64,000 bases of DNA from contig NZ_BORW01000030.1 in the NCBI RefSeq assembly GCF_018333375.1, forward strand, positions 1 to 64,000, given 5' to 3'. Below the pieces are notes generated by a model, which saw only the letters and a program-made list of their open reading frames with translations, was not told where the DNA came from and ran no database searches. Made by a program: the position numbers and the translations under genes. Below, piece after piece: positions 60,520-64,000 of this stretch (its first letter is position 1; each line of letters starts with the position of its first letter). Source of the stretch: Paenibacillus cookii. Its GTDB lineage: Bacteria > Bacillota > Bacilli > Paenibacillales > Paenibacillaceae.

Positions 60520-62292
60520 ATGAATGTTCTCAGGCAAATGCAGAGCTTTTTTTGGGAGAAGAGAAGTTTTTTATATTTATCTATACTCTGCCTCGCCATA
60601 GCTACTGCACTCGGGCTTGTAACCCCGAACCTGCTGCGCACGCTGATTGACGATGCCATTCAGAAGCAGCACTTTGAGAAAGTCCCCGCGCTTGCGCTGA
60701 CCGTTATCGCGGTCGTGTCTTTGAAAGCGCTAATGCAATTTTTAAGCGGTTTCTTCGGCGGAAGAATGGGGAACTATTTGGCTTACCGTTTGCGGAACGG
60801 ATGTTACGAGAAACTCCAGGTTTTGTCTTTCCGTTATTACGACAAGGCCAGAACGGGGGACCTGATGTCCCGTCTGACCGGGGATCTCGAAGCGATTCGC
60901 CAGTTTATCGCCTTCGGCATTCCGCAAATTTTGAATACGATTCTGATGGTGGTTTTCGGCGCCGTCGTCATGCTGTCCATCAGCTGGCAGCTGACGCTCA
61001 TCACGATGATCAGCATTCCGTTTTTGGTGATCGTGGCGCTGAAGTTCGAAAACAAAATTCATCCGGCTTTCCAGGAAATGCGTCTTGCGCTCAGCGCGCT
61101 GACCACGTCGGTGCAGGAGAACATCACGGGCGTCAGAACCGTGAAATCTTTTGCGCGCGAGCCTCATGAGGTGGATAAGTTCTCCATCCGCAACGAGCGG
61201 TACAAAAACAACCAGATCTTTGCATCCGGTTTGTGGAGCAGCTATTTTCCGTTAATGGAGCTTTTGGCCTGCATCTGCGTCGTCATCCTCCTCGGGGTCG
61301 GCGGCTCGATGGTCATCCGCGAATCGCTGACGCTCGGGAGCCTGGTTGCGTTTTTCAGCTTGATCTGGTACATTATCGGCCCGATGTGGAACATCGGTTA
61401 TTTGATCAACAACTACACGCAGTCGGAAGCTTCCGGGGAACGCGTCATGGAGCTGTTGAACCAGCCGATCGACGTGAAGGATAAGGAAGGGGCCATCGCG
61501 CTGCGCGCGGAGGACGTCAAGGGGCACGTCACTTTTGAAAACGTAACCTTCGCTTACGGGAACAAGCTTCCGGCGATCAAGGACATCAATCTCGATGCGC
61601 CTCCGGGAACGGTCATCGGCCTGCTTGGCGGAACCGGCTCCGGCAAATCGACCATCATTCAGCTGCTGATGCATGCCTACAACGTGGACAGCGGCCGCAT
61701 CAAGCTGGACGGCGTCAACATTAACGATATTCAGGTGCACAGCCTGCGCAGCCAAGTGGCGTCCGTGTTCCAGGAAACGTTCCTGTTTTCCTCCAGCATC
61801 CGCAACAACATCGCATACGGCATGAAGGACGTATCGATGGACGAGATCATCCGGGCGGCGAAGCTGGCCAAAGCCCATGACTTTATCATGGAAATGGCCG
61901 AAGGCTACGACACGATCGTCGGGGAACGGGGCATGGGCTTGTCCGGCGGGCAGAAGCAGCGGATCGCGATCGCGCGCGCCCTGCTCAAAAATCCGAAGAT
62001 CCTGATCTTGGACGATGCGACAAGCGCCGTCGACATGGAAACCGAACACGAGATTCAGGCGGGATTCCAGGAGGTCATGAAGGGGCGGACCACGTTTATT
62101 ATCGCCCACCGGATTTCCTCGCTCCGGCATGCCGACGAGATCCTCGTTTTGGATGAGGGCAAAGTCGTCCAGCGGGGCAAACACGATGAATTGATTGCGG
62201 TTCCTGGCCCATACCAGGACGTATACCATATACAATATGCAGACCACATTGCCCGGATGAATGGGGATGCAGGAGAGCAGGTGAGCTCATGA
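60520..62292 (+). CDS. ABC exporter half, degenerate-site subunit of a heterodimer
   Basis: 590 residues. Six hydrophobic helices make the first 310 residues, then an ATPase domain: GGTGSGKSTIIQLL (Walker A), GMGLSGGQKQRIAIARALL (canonical signature), ILILDDATSAVD (Walker B, with Asp where the catalytic Glu should be), FIIAHRISS (H-loop). The Glu-to-Asp change marks it as the partner that supplies the non-hydrolysing site in BmrC/LmrC-type heterodimers. AAGGAGGAG precedes the ATG. Its stop overlaps the next start by ATGA. Confidence 0.92.
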   Translation: MNVLRQMQSFFWEKRSFLYLSILCLAIATALGLVTPNLLRTLIDDAIQKQHFEKVPALALTVIAVVSLKALMQFLSGFFGGRMGNYLAYRLRNGCYEKLQVLSFRYYDKARTGDLMSRLTGDLEAIRQFIAFGIPQILNTILMVVFGAVVMLSISWQLTLITMISIPFLVIVALKFENKIHPAFQEMRLALSALTTSVQENITGVRTVKSFAREPHEVDKFSIRNERYKNNQIFASGLWSSYFPLMELLACICVVILLGVGGSMVIRESLTLGSLVAFFSLIWYIIGPMWNIGYLINNYTQSEASGERVMELLNQPIDVKDKEGAIALRAEDVKGHVTFENVTFAYGNKLPAIKDINLDAPPGTVIGLLGGTGSGKSTIIQLLMHAYNVDSGRIKLDGVNINDIQVHSLRSQVASVFQETFLFSSSIRNNIAYGMKDVSMDEIIRAAKLAKAHDFIMEMAEGYDTIVGERGMGLSGGQKQRIAIARALLKNPKILILDDATSAVDMETEHEIQAGFQEVMKGRTTFIIAHRISSLRHADEILVLDEGKVVQRGKHDELIAVPGPYQDVYHIQYADHIARMNGDAGEQVSS

Positions 62293-64000
62293 GTACGGCT
62301 TTTAACGCAGAGAAGCGTTCGCATCAAGAAGCGGGCAAACCGAAGGGCAGCGCCTCCGGCAAAACCGGGGAACGCTTCGTGTACCAGGACGACGAAGTCA
62401 TCGAAAAACCGTTTAACTGGTCGCAGTTGACGAGATTGTTTTCCTACATGAAACCTTATGCCAAACAGCTGCTGCCGCTGGTCATTCTGATGATGGTCCT
62501 CGGCACGGTGACGAAACTGACGGTTCCGTATCTGACGAGTATGGCGATCGACAAGGCGATCGCGCCCACGGACGGCAGCTCCCCGAGCTTGACCTGGCTT
62601 TATACGATTACGGCATGCGTCCTTGTGCTTTATATTATTCAGTGGCTGGCGAGCACGTTCCGCATCAAATTTACGAATATTATCGGACAACGCGTCATAT
62701 ATGATCTGCGGAGCGATTTGTTCAAGCATATCCAGAAGCTGTCGTTCAACTTTTTCGATAAACGTCCGGCGGGATCGGTGCTCGTGCGCGTCACGAATGA
62801 CGTCAACTCGCTGCAGGAGCTGTTTACGAACGGCGTCGTGAACCTGATGATCGACTGCGTGCAGCTGATGGGCATCGTCGTCATTTTGCTTCTGATCAAC
62901 TGGAAGCTGGGGCTGGCGGTCATTTTGACCGTGCCGATCATGTTTTTCATATCGACCAAACTGCGGATCAAAATACGCCGGGCTTGGCAGGACGTGCGGA
63001 TGAAAAACTCGCGGATCAACTCCCACTTGAACGAATCGATCCAAGGGATCCGCGTGACCCAAGCGTTTACGCAGGAGCAGGAAAACATCAAGTTCTTTGA
63101 CAAAATGAACATGGACAGCAAAAAATCCTGGGACCGGGCTTCCGCCCTCAACCAAGGTTTCGGGCCGCTGATCGAAATTACGGGCGGGATCGGTACGCTG
63201 ATCCTGTTCTGGTTCGGCGCTTATTTGATCCAGCATGACCAGTTGACCGTCGGCCTCCTGGTCGCCTTTTCGAGTTACGTCGGCAGCTTCTGGGAGCCGA
63301 TCAACCGTCTCGGCCAAATGTACAATCAGCTGCTGGTGGCGATGGCTTCTTCCGAGCGGATCTTCGAGTTCATCGACGAGAAGCCGAGCATCGACGATAA
63401 GCCGGACGCCGTGCCGATGCCGAAAATCAAAGGCTACATCCGGCTGGACAACGTCGTGTTCGAATACGTCAAAGGCCGTCAGGCGCTGAAAGGGATCAAC
63501 CTGGACGTCAAAGCCGGCCAAACGATCGCGCTCGTCGGGCATACCGGTTCAGGCAAAAGCACGATCATCAACCTGCTCAGCCGGTTCTACGACATTTCCG
63601 GCGGGAAAATCACGATCGACGGCATGGATATCCGCGACGTGAAGCTGGAAACGCTGCGCAGCCAGATCGGCATCGTCCTTCAGGATACGTTTATTTTCTC
63701 CGGCACGATTCGCGACAATATCCGGTTTGGACGATTGGATGCGACCGACGAAGAAATCGAAGCGGTGGCGAAAGCCGTCAACGCCCACGAATTCATCGAA
63801 AAATTGCCGGGGGGCTATGATACGGAGGTCGAGGAACGCGGCAACATGCTGTCGATGGGGCAGCGCCAGCTGCTGTCCTTCGCGCGCGCCCTTTTGGCCG
63901 ATCCGCGGATTCTCATTTTGGACGAAGCGACGGCGAGCATCGATACGGAAACGGAGCTGAAAATTCAGGAGGCGCTGAAGGTGCTGCTGGAAGGCCGGAC
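62289..64000 (+). CDS. ABC exporter half, consensus-site subunit (partial, runs off the window)
   Basis: 570 codons are seen, open to the window end. A charged N-terminal tail precedes six membrane helices (LLPLVILMMVLGTVTKLTVP, LMGIVVILLLINWKLGLAVI and others). The ATPase domain shows GHTGSGKSTIINLL (Walker A), NMLSMGQRQLLSFARALL (signature altered to LSMGQ) and ILILDEATASID (Walker B with catalytic Glu). It completes the first subunit: its Walker sites with that LSGGQ form the active site. Such BmrCD/LmrCD-like pumps export drugs or lipids. The C-terminal end with the H-loop lies outside. Confidence 0.92.
   Translation, partial: MSTAFNAEKRSHQEAGKPKGSASGKTGERFVYQDDEVIEKPFNWSQLTRLFSYMKPYAKQLLPLVILMMVLGTVTKLTVPYLTSMAIDKAIAPTDGSSPSLTWLYTITACVLVLYIIQWLASTFRIKFTNIIGQRVIYDLRSDLFKHIQKLSFNFFDKRPAGSVLVRVTNDVNSLQELFTNGVVNLMIDCVQLMGIVVILLLINWKLGLAVILTVPIMFFISTKLRIKIRRAWQDVRMKNSRINSHLNESIQGIRVTQAFTQEQENIKFFDKMNMDSKKSWDRASALNQGFGPLIEITGGIGTLILFWFGAYLIQHDQLTVGLLVAFSSYVGSFWEPINRLGQMYNQLLVAMASSERIFEFIDEKPSIDDKPDAVPMPKIKGYIRLDNVVFEYVKGRQALKGINLDVKAGQTIALVGHTGSGKSTIINLLSRFYDISGGKITIDGMDIRDVKLETLRSQIGIVLQDTFIFSGTIRDNIRFGRLDATDEEIEAVAKAVNAHEFIEKLPGGYDTEVEERGNMLSMGQRQLLSFARALLADPRILILDEATASIDTETELKIQEALKVLLEGR

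Noticed and set aside
59834..60659. Minus-strand frames in the gap before the ABC exporter
   Set aside because: No ribosome sites or protein-like patterns; partly antisense to dynA and the exporter gene.
1..64000. CRISPR arrays, tRNA/rRNA genes, insertion sequences, prophage
   Set aside because: No regularly spaced repeats, cloverleaf sequences, transposases or phage genes were seen on reading the window.

Overview
The window looks like chromosomal DNA of a Paenibacillus-type Firmicute. It has moderately high GC, strong AGGAGG ribosome sites with frequent TTG/GTG starts, many U-tailed hairpin terminators, a T-box leader, a ZTP riboswitch, an SLH-anchored surface protein, stalk/AMIN amidases and a fused two-GTPase dynamin. 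The cyclodextrin glucanotransferase (CGTase) is, from memory, almost identical to the Bacillus/Paenibacillus circulans 251-type enzymes. I saw no rRNA, tRNA, CRISPR array, insertion sequence or prophage.

Layout. 0-10.4 kb: accessory genes (AlkD-like protein, VOC protein plus DHA2 efflux pump with a PadR regulator, a solitary DarB/StlD-like ketosynthase, small metabolic proteins, TetR and HxlR regulators, DHA1 pump). Gene remnants lie at 7.4-7.9 kb, including a relic of a second CGTase-type 3' end. 10.5-20 kb: a 472-residue orphan protein, the CGTase gene with a catabolite-repression site and complex leader, a DUF421 membrane protein, a HAD phosphatase, a frameshifted DUF4190 gene, an XRE-methyltransferase fusion and a diguanylate cyclase. 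20-24.7 kb: an HscC-like Hsp70, a membrane J/TPR protein and a DUF1266 protein, tightly coupled. 24.9-34.7 kb: aldehyde dehydrogenase plus DUF779, short L25, kinases, AraC/GyrI-like regulator, GNAT, and a ZTP-riboswitch operon folD-cyclodeaminase-kinase.

35-43.7 kb, leftward: proB-proA-proC-mtnW-mtnX-mtnB reads as one transcription unit behind a T-box leader. proC/mtnW and mtnW/mtnX overlap by ATGA. mtnE lies just upstream and mtnU is divergent from it, so most of a methionine-salvage set sits around proline synthesis. 43.7-47 kb: LysR regulator divergent from leuCD. 47-52 kb: a tandem duplication of an amidase plus GerMN-lipoprotein pair. 52-60 kb: SLH surface protein, endonuclease III, a small conserved protein and DynA-like dynamin. 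60.5-64 kb: a heterodimeric ABC exporter, the second gene cut by the window end.

Main points for follow-up: the CGTase leader (cre in the promoter spacer, terminator-like hairpin, and a hairpin loop displaying a 12-nt perfect complement of the 16S 3' end); the Gram-positive HscC/J/DUF1266 locus; the T-box pro-mtn operon; the CGTase relic fused to the tetR end; and two homopolymer frameshifts.
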